A stretch of 64,000 bases of DNA from an uncultured Cellvibrionales bacterium (GTDB lineage Bacteria > Pseudomonadota > Gammaproteobacteria > Pseudomonadales > Dasaniaceae): NCBI GenBank assembly GCA_913019905.1, contig CAJVZD010000022.1, forward strand, positions 1 through 64,000, in the 5' to 3' direction. Position 1 is the first letter of the stretch. The number at the start of each line of letters is the position of its first letter. Below, piece by piece: positions 36,256-44,740 of the stretch. The notes beneath the pieces are model-generated. The model was not told the origin of the DNA and did not search any database. It worked only from the letters and a program-made list of their open reading frames with translations. Position numbers and translations under genes: made by a program.

Positions 36256-37452
36256 ATGTTCGACAAGAATGGACACTTCCCCATCCCTAAAGTCCAATGG
36301 GACTTGAGTCAAGCGCTGCAAGCCATCGAGGACATTCTCCAAAATACCATTCAGAACTTCGAGATTGAAAACGCGACCTGGCCGGGGCATCCCCAGGATG
36401 AATTTTTTGTTGGCCATAGCTTATATGATGGCAGCTCCGGCACAATCTGGGCCATCGAATATTTGAAAAAACATACGTCCATTGAAGTAGATTTCGATAG
36501 TAAAAGCGCATTGGAAACAGCACTCCAAAAATTCCCAGAAGAAATGGAAGATGCTGACCATCCGGAAAATGCTTCCTACTTTATTGGAAAACTTCCTACG
36601 TTGATGATGTTAAACCGGCTTTCCCCAAGTAAAGACCGAGCTAAGGAAATTGAAGATGAAATTCAACGTAACCATACCCAGCCCTGCCGCGAGTTAATGT
36701 GGGGAACGGCTGGCACAATGTTAGCCGCCAACTTCATGTTTCAATCAACGAACGAAGATCGGTGGAAAGAGCAATTTTCTTTTCAGGCGGATCGCTTATT
36801 GAAAGAATGGGAAGAAATCCCTGGAGCCGGGCATCTCTGGTCGCCAGAACTTTACGGCAACAATCTAAAATATTTGAGCCCCGTTCACGGCTTTGTTGGC
36901 AATCTGATTCCTTTGATTAAGGGGCAACAACATTTTTCCAAACAGAAATATCAGGAGATCTGTACAAAAGCAATGGAAACGATTGTCGCTATCGCAGTTT
37001 CAGATCAAAAACATTCGAATTGGCCTGCCGTTTATAATAAAGACCTTCTCGACAAACCTCCAGCTACGCTTCAATACTGTCATGGTGCCCCGGGCATTGT
37101 TGTTCACTTATCTGAGTTACCGATGGGAGAAAATGAGGAGTTTGATTCTATCCTGATAAAAGCAGGCGAACTAACTTGGGATGCTGGCGCTTTAAAAAAA
37201 GGGGCTAATTTGTGCCACGGTACCGCAGGCAGTGGCTTTGCTTTTCTCAAGCTCTTTCAGAGAACTCAAGATGAAATATGGCTGGAGAGAGCACGGGCTT
37301 TTGCCATGCAGTCAATAGAACAATTCAAACAATCAGAAAAACAACATCAACAACAACGTTATCCTTTGTGGACGGGCGATCCAGGTGTCGCGATTTATCT
37401 GGAAAACTGCATCAAAGCCAAAGCTGACTTTCCTACGATTGATGTTTTTTGA
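36256..37452 (+). CDS. Orphan LanC-like protein (lanthionine synthetase C-like)
   Basis: A 398-residue LanC-fold protein. It carries the complete zinc and catalytic set expected from lanthipeptide cyclases: zinc ligands C275 (in QYCHGAPGI), C320 and H321 (in NLCHGTAGSG), and an upstream histidine H211 in SPVHGFVGN, at the place of the catalytic His of NisC. GxxG repeats of the alpha/alpha barrel are visible (SLYDGSSGT, LMWGTAGTM, HGAPGI, WTGDPGV). No dehydratase (LanB/LanM), protease/transporter or cysteine-rich precursor is nearby. That makes it like eukaryotic LANCL proteins and free-standing bacterial LanC-like proteins, some of which add glutathione to dehydroamino acids. AAAGGA precedes the ATG. 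Function inferred only by family. Confidence 0.88.
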   Translation: MFDKNGHFPIPKVQWDLSQALQAIEDILQNTIQNFEIENATWPGHPQDEFFVGHSLYDGSSGTIWAIEYLKKHTSIEVDFDSKSALETALQKFPEEMEDADHPENASYFIGKLPTLMMLNRLSPSKDRAKEIEDEIQRNHTQPCRELMWGTAGTMLAANFMFQSTNEDRWKEQFSFQADRLLKEWEEIPGAGHLWSPELYGNNLKYLSPVHGFVGNLIPLIKGQQHFSKQKYQEICTKAMETIVAIAVSDQKHSNWPAVYNKDLLDKPPATLQYCHGAPGIVVHLSELPMGENEEFDSILIKAGELTWDAGALKKGANLCHGTAGSGFAFLKLFQRTQDEIWLERARAFAMQSIEQFKQSEKQHQQQRYPLWTGDPGVAIYLENCIKAKADFPTIDVF

Positions 37453-37903
37453 CCTTATCATTCGTCGGCATCCGATACTCTTTGGCGCGCTGCCAAACTG
37501 ATTGCAGCGATTCTTCCGAGAAAAAGTAATTTCACATTGAAGCCGCTGGTATCTCTACGGGCTATAACCGGGAGCCGGGATAATGTGTGTGCCTAAAAAG
37601 AGTGAAGTTTTCAACACACTAAACACTAACATATTTTATATGTCCCATGAAAACAGTCGGCCTCGAGGATGGGCCGTATCGTCAGCCCCTCTGAAGCGAA
37701 ACCCTACACCAAGACCCAGATCGGAAAACTTCTTCGACGGAATCCTGTTGAAATAAAAAGCAATAACGACTTTCAATCAAAACTTGGGCGGATATATGTA
37801 TATTCATCTATCCTTAAATTATGTAAACAGGTCCATGCCACTTAGGTTAGACGCCAAATGTTAATATCTGATCGCCCTATTATTGCCAAGGTAAGCTCGT
37901 AGA
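37453..37903. other. Gap with a possible 58-residue small protein
   Basis: The plus-strand frame 37669-37845 encodes MGRIVSPSEAKPYTKTQIGK and 38 more residues, rich in lysine and serine with one cysteine. It is protein-like, but the ribosome site is poor (GAGG directly adjacent to the ATG). A different frame from 37583 starts MCVPKKSEVFNTLN and overlaps it. Neither resembles a lanthipeptide precursor because each has only one cysteine. Confidence 0.35.
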
Positions 37904-39358
37904 GTGAAGTTCTCTTTGACATCGGCCGGCATTCCATTGGTTACGTTTGTGGCGTTAATACTAATCGCTGCGTACATTGATACGTCGCGTATGTCTCGGC
38001 ATCACGTACAGGAAAGGAGTCTTGCAGCTGAAAAGCTGGATCGCCAACGCGAGCGCCTTGAAAACCGACTATACCGGGGTATGTCCAATGCTGTCGCTCT
38101 TCGCTCTTTCGTATTATCTTCGTTAACAACAGATCAGACGATCAATAATCAAAACTTTACCACTTTCGCCTCCACACTACCGAATGTTGAAAAAACCGTA
38201 CTGGGATTGCAACTAGCCCCGGATGCGATTATTCGCTACGTCTTTCCCGAATCTGATAGCGTGTTGCTCGGAGTCAATTTACTCAATATAACCAAAGATA
38301 ATGGCACAGTACAACGGGCTATTGTTGATCGTCGAATGATCGTAGACGGGCCACGGCTGCTTTCTCAAGGCAACCAGGGGTTGGTAGCCCGACTCCCAAT
38401 ATTTATGTCTAACAATCAATTTTGGGGTTTCTCCACCGTGGTGCTGGATTTTGATCGATTGGCAATAGAGAGCGAGCTGAACGTCGTCGTCAACGGACTT
38501 CGTCTCGCTATTCGTGGCAAAGATGGTCGGGGCAGTACTGGGGAAGTGTTTTTTGGTGACGCGGAATTATTTTCCTTAGACTCCATTCGACAGGACATCA
38601 ATTTTCATAACGGCAACTGGCAAATTGCGGGTATTCCCGTGTCCGGCTGGTCTGGCTATTGGCCCGGCCGCAATTTGTTTCTAGCGGCATCCATCAGTTT
38701 GTCACTGCTCATTTCGACGCTAATTTGGCGAAACGCGCAACATAAATATCAACTGTCACTGAATGAAAAATTATTACGAGCCCTCGCCTCCGAAGATAGC
38801 CTTACAAAACTGGCGAACAGACGAACGTTACAAAATCATCTGGACGTCGAGTGGAAGCGAGCTGTGCGAATGAAGAACACACTGGCTTTGTTGATGATAG
38901 ACATCGATTATTTTAAGGATTATAACGATCACTACGGCCACCTCGAGGGCGATAAGTGCCTGTGCCTGATCGCAAATACGATTAAAGCAGCGGCAAAACG
39001 GCCCGCAGACTTGGCTGCTCGATTTGGCGGTGAGGAGTTTGTTTTAGTTCTGCCTGATACCACCCTCGACAGTGCACTAAATGTTGCAGAAAAACTGCGG
39101 CTTGATATCCTTGCGCAGAAAATAGATCGAGACGATGCTGCCCCGATGGACTATGTAACTGTCAGCATAGGTGTTGCAAGCAGCAATCCTTCCGCAGAAG
39201 TGGAAGTGGGAATGGGAATGGGAATGGGAATGGGAATGGGAATGGGAGTAGAACAAAGAAGTCGTCACTCTACACGACTCCTATTAGAAGAAGCGGATAA
39301 ACGTTTGTACAGAGCGAAAGCAAAAGGCCGCAATCGTGCCGAAGCAGCCGACGTGTGA
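37904..39358 (+). CDS. Membrane diguanylate cyclase with CHASE-like sensor
   Basis: A 484-residue protein. The N-terminal membrane helix (IPLVTFVALILIAAYI) is followed by a periplasmic CHASE-like domain (LYRGMSNAVALRSFVLSS to about residue 250), a second helix (NLFLAASISLSLLISTLIW, near 265) and a GGDEF domain. The active site GGEEF is at 375-379 and the RxxD inhibitory site is RPAD at 366-369, so it should be an active c-di-GMP synthase sensing a small external ligand. Near residue 435, after TVSIGVASSNPSAEVE, is an insertion of about six Met-Gly repeats, encoded by a GGGAAT array, in a loop before the last helix (LLEEADKRLYRAKAKGR). The start is GTG at 37904. Confidence 0.92.
   Translation: MKFSLTSAGIPLVTFVALILIAAYIDTSRMSRHHVQERSLAAEKLDRQRERLENRLYRGMSNAVALRSFVLSSLTTDQTINNQNFTTFASTLPNVEKTVLGLQLAPDAIIRYVFPESDSVLLGVNLLNITKDNGTVQRAIVDRRMIVDGPRLLSQGNQGLVARLPIFMSNNQFWGFSTVVLDFDRLAIESELNVVVNGLRLAIRGKDGRGSTGEVFFGDAELFSLDSIRQDINFHNGNWQIAGIPVSGWSGYWPGRNLFLAASISLSLLISTLIWRNAQHKYQLSLNEKLLRALASEDSLTKLANRRTLQNHLDVEWKRAVRMKNTLALLMIDIDYFKDYNDHYGHLEGDKCLCLIANTIKAAAKRPADLAARFGGEEFVLVLPDTTLDSALNVAEKLRLDILAQKIDRDDAAPMDYVTVSIGVASSNPSAEVEVGMGMGMGMGMGMGVEQRSRHSTRLLLEEADKRLYRAKAKGRNRAEAADV
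39208..39246 (+). repeat. In-frame GGGAAT hexanucleotide array, potential G-quadruplex
   Basis: GGG followed by six perfect AATGGG units lies inside the GGDEF-domain gene, encoding alternating Gly-Met. Because the unit is six bases, slippage changes the protein by whole Met-Gly pairs and never shifts the frame. Seven G3 runs with three-base loops also meet the usual G-quadruplex pattern. Confidence 0.9.
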
Positions 39359-39665
39359 GCTCCATGAATTAGCCAATTTCGAGTTCTATTAGGTAATGGA
39401 AACTTGCATAACGCGGTCAGCCCTCCCTACATAAAAGTTAACAACGGTTCCTAACTATTCCATCAATACGAAGTCGCTTAAACGATGTCTGACAAATCCA
39501 GTCTCGTAACTATTTGGATGCGCTTGAAATAGCATTGATTGAATTGAGACCAAACTTATTCATTTGGAAAACACCAAAAATTGGCACTTTTTCTTTCATT
39601 CCCCGAAAGCTCTGATATGTTTGATAGTGAGGACAGGCATATGGCTTGTCTCTAAGGAGCTTCCC
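39359..39665. other. Intergenic region upstream of Tim44-like gene, no gene seen
   Basis: The frame of the following gene is open back to 39564, but the ribosome site and signal peptide place its start at 39666. Nothing else is evident. Confidence 0.5.
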
Positions 39666-40388
39666 ATGAAACAGTCCGCGATTCTCCTCACCTCAATTTC
39701 TATTGCTTTTTTCGCAGTGCTCTTGTTCCTGCCCGAAACGGCTTATGCGGCCCCTGGCGGTCTGATCAAAGAAGCAGCCAAAACCACATGGGGCAAAGTC
39801 ATTTTTGCCCTGACCCTTCTATTTTTTCTTCCGTTGATCGTGGTGTATTCGATGAAGCGCGCTCTTTGGTTGCGGCGAACCCGTCGCGCATTGGAACGGC
39901 TCGAAACCGTTGATCCGCGTTACGACTCGCTAAGATTGAAGGAGGCAGTAACACAAGTATTCCACTGGGTCTATTCCGCCTGGGATCAGAAAAAAATGAC
40001 TCTGGCCGCAAACTATGTAACGCCTTGGTATATGGAAAACCAACAGCTCCTGCTAGACAAGTGGCAGCGCGACGGCGTGGAGAATATTTTTTCTGATGTG
40101 CGGCTGAAGGAAATTCGTCCGCTCTATGTATGTCGGGATAAAGAAAATTCGGGGAGGGACCGCATTGTTTTCGAAATCGACGCCGAACTCCGTGACTACT
40201 TAGTGGAGAAGGCGACCGGTAACGTAGTACAAGGAGATAAAACCCTGGGCGAACTGTGTTCCGTTTGGCATTTCGCCTGGCAGGAAGATCGATGGGTATT
40301 GACGATGATTGAGGAAGCCGGAACGGCGCTGGGATACCTGAAAAAACACGATACCATCATGTTTTCACCCGCGGAGTTGAACCCCTAA
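39666..40388 (+). CDS. Tim44-like domain protein
   Basis: A 240-residue exported or membrane-anchored protein. It starts with a signal/anchor (MKQSAILLTSISIAFFAVLL), then a second hydrophobic segment (GKVIFALTLLFFLPLIVVYS), a basic stretch, and a C-terminal NTF2-fold Tim44-like domain. That domain includes DPRYDSLRLKEAVTQVFHWV, EIRPLYVCRDKENSGRDRIV and ELCSVWHFAWQEDRWVLTMI. Bacterial Tim44-like proteins are poorly characterised membrane-associated proteins. AAGGAG lies eight bases before the ATG. Its stop codon is directly followed by the start of the next gene, so the two are translationally coupled and probably work together. Confidence 0.75.
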   Translation: MKQSAILLTSISIAFFAVLLFLPETAYAAPGGLIKEAAKTTWGKVIFALTLLFFLPLIVVYSMKRALWLRRTRRALERLETVDPRYDSLRLKEAVTQVFHWVYSAWDQKKMTLAANYVTPWYMENQQLLLDKWQRDGVENIFSDVRLKEIRPLYVCRDKENSGRDRIVFEIDAELRDYLVEKATGNVVQGDKTLGELCSVWHFAWQEDRWVLTMIEEAGTALGYLKKHDTIMFSPAELNP

Positions 40389-41018
40389 ATGGATGACGCG
40401 AAGGCGAGTGAGCAAAGGGCAGAAACCACTGCGAACGACAGCCAGCTGATCTGGTGGCGACGCTATCGTCTGTTAATGGCTAACCCACGCGACGCCTTTG
40501 CATTGTTATCGCGTAGGGAGAGGATTCAGGATTCCTGTTTTTTATTCGGTATCTACTTTTTTGTCAAAGCACCGGTTGTGGTTCAGAATCGAATTGTACT
40601 GGGGAAATTGCAGCTGGACCAGTGGCTGGAAATGGGGCTCGGTTTGGTTTTTGGCATTTTCGCTACGGCTATTTTGTTCCTCCTTATCGGCGGACTGATT
40701 CATCTGTTTGCAAATCGTCTAGGAGGTAGCGGGCAACTTTTTTCAGACGCCCTCACATTGCCATGCCTTAGTCTCGCGCCACAGCTAATACTCATCTGGG
40801 AAATTCCCTTTATTTTTTATGGCATTGACAATTTTGAAACGCTAATCTCCGTTAGTGGCATGCGTCTGGTTGTCCTGGTGATGAGCTTGCGCACTTTTTA
40901 CTGGGGGCTGCGAGTACAATTTCAGGTGAGCCGAGGAAAGATACTACTGTCGATGGGGCTGTCGGTATTTAGTATGATTGTGTTAGCGGTGCTATTAACT
41001 GGAATTTCGGAGGTCTAG
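40389..41018 (+). CDS. Yip1-like integral membrane protein
   Basis: A 209-residue membrane protein with about five hydrophobic segments after a charged N-terminus (SCFLFGIYFFVKAPVVVQ, MGLGLVFGIFATAILFLLIG, ALTLPCLSLAPQLILIWEIP, RLVVLVMSLRTFYWGL, LSMGLSVFSMIVLAVLLTGI). The general pattern and the phrase MANPRDAFALL near residue 30 resemble Yip1-domain proteins, but this is a weak call. The start codon immediately follows the stop of the Tim44-like gene, implying coupled synthesis. Confidence 0.6.
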   Translation: MDDAKASEQRAETTANDSQLIWWRRYRLLMANPRDAFALLSRRERIQDSCFLFGIYFFVKAPVVVQNRIVLGKLQLDQWLEMGLGLVFGIFATAILFLLIGGLIHLFANRLGGSGQLFSDALTLPCLSLAPQLILIWEIPFIFYGIDNFETLISVSGMRLVVLVMSLRTFYWGLRVQFQVSRGKILLSMGLSVFSMIVLAVLLTGISEV

Positions 41019-41168
41019 AAAACTTTCTTACAGTAAATTGAAAACGCTAATGTCTTTTCCAGTAATGCAAAGACACCATTTCTGACATCACGAAAAGACC
41101 AAACTGACACTGCATGACACTGTCATTAATTGAAAGTAAGATAGTATTAGCAAAATGTTAGGAAAACT

Positions 41169-41834
41169 ATGAATAATTCTCTTAAAACCACAGCATGGAC
41201 AGTCATGCTGATTTCTTCGCTGATGATAGGCCTTTATGCACTATCCTTCTTTCTGATCGACGCAATCAATCCTGACTTCAAAGTTAAATTTGCCGGCTCT
41301 CCATTTTCGGCTTGGGGACATATTATTGGCGGAGGTCTTTGTCTCAGTATCGGCGCTTTACAGTTTCACCAAGGCTTAAGGCAGAAATTCCCTGCATTTC
41401 ATCGATTGATAGGTAAGGTGTATTTGATCTGTGTTCTGGTCGGAGGAATTGCTGGATTTCTAATGGCATTTGGCGCCAACGGTGGACCGGTCGCGAAGTT
41501 TGGATTTGGAATGCTCGCCATTGTATGGCTTTATAGCGGGGCAATGGCTTACGCCAGTATTAGGCGACGAGACATCAAACAACATCAAGAATGGATGATT
41601 CGCAACTTCTCGCTGACTTTTGGCGCGGTAATGCTTCGAATCCACCTTCCTTTGTTGCAAGGTGGCTTAGGCTTAAGTTTCGAAGAAGCGTATCCTGTTG
41701 TCGCATGGCTGGCCTGGGTGCCCAATTTAATTTTCGCGGAGTGGCTATTGATAATACCCGCGAAGAATAAACCCATCGGCGCCCTATCCAAAGAAAGAGA
41801 AATCAACAGAAAAACTCTACAGCAAACGCGGTGA
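41169..41834 (+). CDS. DUF2306 family membrane protein
   Basis: A 221-residue integral membrane protein with the DUF2306 pattern: an N-terminal helix, FSAWGHIIGGGLCLSIGALQ, FHQGLRQKFPAFHRLIGKVY, and the conserved DIKQHQEWMIRNFSLTFGAV with its histidine. Four to six membrane segments are seen. The role is unknown; several histidines could ligate heme or metal. TAGGAAAA precedes the ATG. No operon partner. Confidence 0.8.
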   Translation: MNNSLKTTAWTVMLISSLMIGLYALSFFLIDAINPDFKVKFAGSPFSAWGHIIGGGLCLSIGALQFHQGLRQKFPAFHRLIGKVYLICVLVGGIAGFLMAFGANGGPVAKFGFGMLAIVWLYSGAMAYASIRRRDIKQHQEWMIRNFSLTFGAVMLRIHLPLLQGGLGLSFEEAYPVVAWLAWVPNLIFAEWLLIIPAKNKPIGALSKEREINRKTLQQTR

Positions 41835-42045
41835 TTGTCGAGCAGAGGGCGCTGAAGCTGAGCCATAATTAAATAGCAGTTGAATAACAGTCGAACAATC
41901 GTCGAGCGATCAGCCAAAACGGGTATTGCCTGATAGATAATCAACCGTACATAATCATTCTTCTCGGACTCTATCAATTTGCGCCACATCAACTATCCTT
42001 AATATTCTACTTGGTGTTTCACTAGGCGTTCCAACTAGGTTCTGA

Positions 42046-44361
42046 ATGTCATTGTTCCGCGGGCTAATTAACTTACTCCTACTGTCCACATCAATAACAT
42101 GCTGGGCAAGTAAAGACATTTATTCTCTGACTTTGGAAGAACTACTAAAAATAAAAACCCAGGTCGCCTCTAACGTTGAAGATAATTGGCGCAAGCAACC
42201 GGCGTCGGTTTCGGTAATTACCCGGGACAAAATCGCTTTAAGCAACGCCCGTACAGTCAATGAACTTCTCAACTCCTATGTACCGGGTTATTTTCTTGTC
42301 GAAGACCAAGACGACACGATTGCCGGATTCCGAGGACTTGTACCGGATAATAACTCCAAAGTAATGCTGTTATTAAACGGCGTGAACTTAAACACCGAGT
42401 GGTTTTGGGGACCACCTGACGCGATTCTTAATGGTCTTGATCTCAACTATATCGAACGAATCGAAGTGACCCGCGGTCCTGGTTCGGTAACACTTGGGCA
42501 GGGCGCGCTTCTCGGCGTAATCAATATCGTTACTCGGCAATATGACAACAACGAGGCGGCACTCTCAGTTTCTTATGGTGCCGATGGTTTGCTAACTAAA
42601 TATTTTTCGGGTCACTGGCAAACTGAGTCAACACAGACCAGCCTGTATCTTGGCAGCGGTCGTTATGATAGCCAGCCATTAGATAACGCGGGCTGGCCGA
42701 ATATAAGAACGGAACAGGGTTTATCCGTTTACGAGCGACAACATCATTTACACCGAAGCAGTTACAACAATTACCTGCTTGAAGTTAAGGGAAAAAACTG
42801 GCATGTCAGCGGGTTTCATTTCGAACAAACGCGTGATTTGTACAATTTTTTTCGCGATCGGGAAGCCGTGGAGCAACGTATCGATGGGTTAAACGTCGGC
42901 TTTCAGAAAAATTTCAATGACGATATCAGTTTTGATCTGTCTGGAAAATATGTCCGTGACGACTATGCAATATACTCCCATGGCGGCAATATCCCCTCAA
43001 ATACTCGTTTAACGTACGAGGCTACCGACAGCGGTTTTTCGCCTTTTTTGAACACACTTCTGGGTGAAGCTGACAACATTGTCGCCTCTGGTCTCGTTAT
43101 GGGGGGAACACGAGAAAATCGTGCCGGTATATCGATTAAATTGAACTGGAATGAGCTCATCACCCATAATCGCTTGGTAGTTGGGGCAGAAATCAATTAT
43201 TTTGAGTCAGGAGAAAAAAATTACCGGCATGATAACTTCATCATCAACGAACAAATTCAAACCTTGGGGTTGGTTAGCGATGGTGATGGCGATTTTATAT
43301 CGACCGGCGACCCAAACATAACTAACACTTATGTAAAGCCAGAAAGATTCTCCATCAAGAGCTTTTTTCTCGAAGATTTTTACGAGATACATAATCAACT
43401 GGAAGTTTTTGCTGCCTTTCGTCTGGACTCCCATCCCAACTGGGGAGAAAAGATAACCCCGCGGTTCGGCCTGCTTTACGACATAGAGAATACCCACCTG
43501 TTCAGAGTCACATGGCAAAGTGGTTTCCGTGGAGCGGTTGGCGTCCAGTTTGCAGGAGGCTTCGTTCAGGATGGATTTTTGGCAGAAGAAAACTTTTCTG
43601 CTGTAAACACAGTCGCCGATACGCTTGCTGATTTTGATTTCGACGGCATAGCTAGTAACGACACCGCTCATCTGTCCCCCCTCAAACCCGAATCCATCCA
43701 GTCACTGGAGCTTGCTTACCAATTCACAAGGAAAGGTCTTCGGGTCAATTCCGTCGTATTTTTCAATCGAGTTGAAGATATTCTGATCGCAAAAGCCCAT
43801 GGATACGAAGGACTCGGTTTCGGCGATACGATTGGAAGTGATGCAGTGGGAACCTGGAATGGTAGCTGGTACTATCAGAATCAACAAGGTTCGCTCGACC
43901 AGATTGGACTTGAATTCGAACTCGATTATGAAGATGGCCCCTGGTATTTCGAAATCAGTCATTCAGTAGTGACTATCTCTAAAGCTGACGCGGGGACTAT
44001 AGGCAATTATGTATTAGAAGATGAAAAAATAGCCGCTTACCCGGACCAGGTAACTCGATTTCACTTGAAGTACAACTACTCAAATGCCGTAGGCCAGTGG
44101 ACTTTCGCCTTTCATGATCTCTGGTACCAGGATTTCTATGCCCCAACCGGCAATGCAATGGCAGGGGCTAACATCGCCGACTTGGCTGGCAAGTTACGTT
44201 TAAACAATTTTCCAAAACTCGAGTTAGGCTTGCATTGGAAAAACATCACCGACACCCATCGACTTTATCCCATCAATGGCACCGGCAATACCAACGGAGC
44301 AGTAGGCTCACCGGCAACGGAAAGTCGCAGCTGGTGGATTGGAGCGAGCTATCGATTTTAA
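42046..44361 (+). CDS. TonB-dependent outer-membrane receptor
   Basis: A 771-residue receptor. The signal peptide is in INLLLLSTSITCWA, followed by SLTLEELLKIKTQVASNVED, the same N-terminal segment type as the receptor at 20153-22279. The plug has PASVSVITRDKIALSNARTV, FRGLVPDNNSKVMLLLNGVN and the IERIEVTRGPGSVTLGQGAL motif. The beta-barrel ends in WWIGASYRF, a proper outer-membrane terminus. The ligand is unknown. A DFDFDGIASNDTAH loop near residue 530 and DGDGDFISTGDPN near 420 are acidic and could bind calcium, a feature seen in some receptors (inference). No transport partners adjoin it. Confidence 0.92.
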   Translation: MSLFRGLINLLLLSTSITCWASKDIYSLTLEELLKIKTQVASNVEDNWRKQPASVSVITRDKIALSNARTVNELLNSYVPGYFLVEDQDDTIAGFRGLVPDNNSKVMLLLNGVNLNTEWFWGPPDAILNGLDLNYIERIEVTRGPGSVTLGQGALLGVINIVTRQYDNNEAALSVSYGADGLLTKYFSGHWQTESTQTSLYLGSGRYDSQPLDNAGWPNIRTEQGLSVYERQHHLHRSSYNNYLLEVKGKNWHVSGFHFEQTRDLYNFFRDREAVEQRIDGLNVGFQKNFNDDISFDLSGKYVRDDYAIYSHGGNIPSNTRLTYEATDSGFSPFLNTLLGEADNIVASGLVMGGTRENRAGISIKLNWNELITHNRLVVGAEINYFESGEKNYRHDNFIINEQIQTLGLVSDGDGDFISTGDPNITNTYVKPERFSIKSFFLEDFYEIHNQLEVFAAFRLDSHPNWGEKITPRFGLLYDIENTHLFRVTWQSGFRGAVGVQFAGGFVQDGFLAEENFSAVNTVADTLADFDFDGIASNDTAHLSPLKPESIQSLELAYQFTRKGLRVNSVVFFNRVEDILIAKAHGYEGLGFGDTIGSDAVGTWNGSWYYQNQQGSLDQIGLEFELDYEDGPWYFEISHSVVTISKADAGTIGNYVLEDEKIAAYPDQVTRFHLKYNYSNAVGQWTFAFHDLWYQDFYAPTGNAMAGANIADLAGKLRLNNFPKLELGLHWKNITDTHRLYPINGTGNTNGAVGSPATESRSWWIGASYRF

Positions 44362-44740
44362 TCTTCATACGATAACTAACAGACGTATTAAGTGAAATAT
44401 CTAATCAGCATCGATGGTGAAAATTCGATCTTTCAACATTAACGTATTCTGGGTATGGGAAAATTAGCTTCGACGACAATTCAGAAACCCGCTAACATCA
44501 TTACCAAAAAGGCGCTATTCTCTCCCAAGCTGAAAAAGTACACTGTTTAAGATAACGATCCCAACGAGCTGACAATACACACGAATGTAGATTGAAAAGA
44601 TTGAAAAGCCGAGCGTGAATACTCAGAAGCTGATTTTGGCGTCTAATGTATCACAAAGACACCGTTAATTTGTCAGCAGTATATTGTTATTCCCCCTGGG
44701 ATACCCCCGTTTTACATTCTCTCTTCATACCCTGCCTAGC
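44362..44740. other. Gap between convergent genes, no gene or clear terminator
   Basis: The stretch between the TonB receptor and the amidohydrolase contains a small direct repeat GATTGAAAA near 44590 and nothing else I can support. Confidence 0.5.

Noticed and set aside
36256-37845. A complete lanthipeptide cluster around the LanC-like gene
   Set aside because: No dehydratase, protease/transporter or cysteine-rich precursor is present within the flanking genes.
39077-39268. Minus-strand frame encoding a His-Ser repeat opposite the GGGAAT array
   Set aside because: Direct shadow of the hexanucleotide array inside a well-supported diguanylate cyclase gene.
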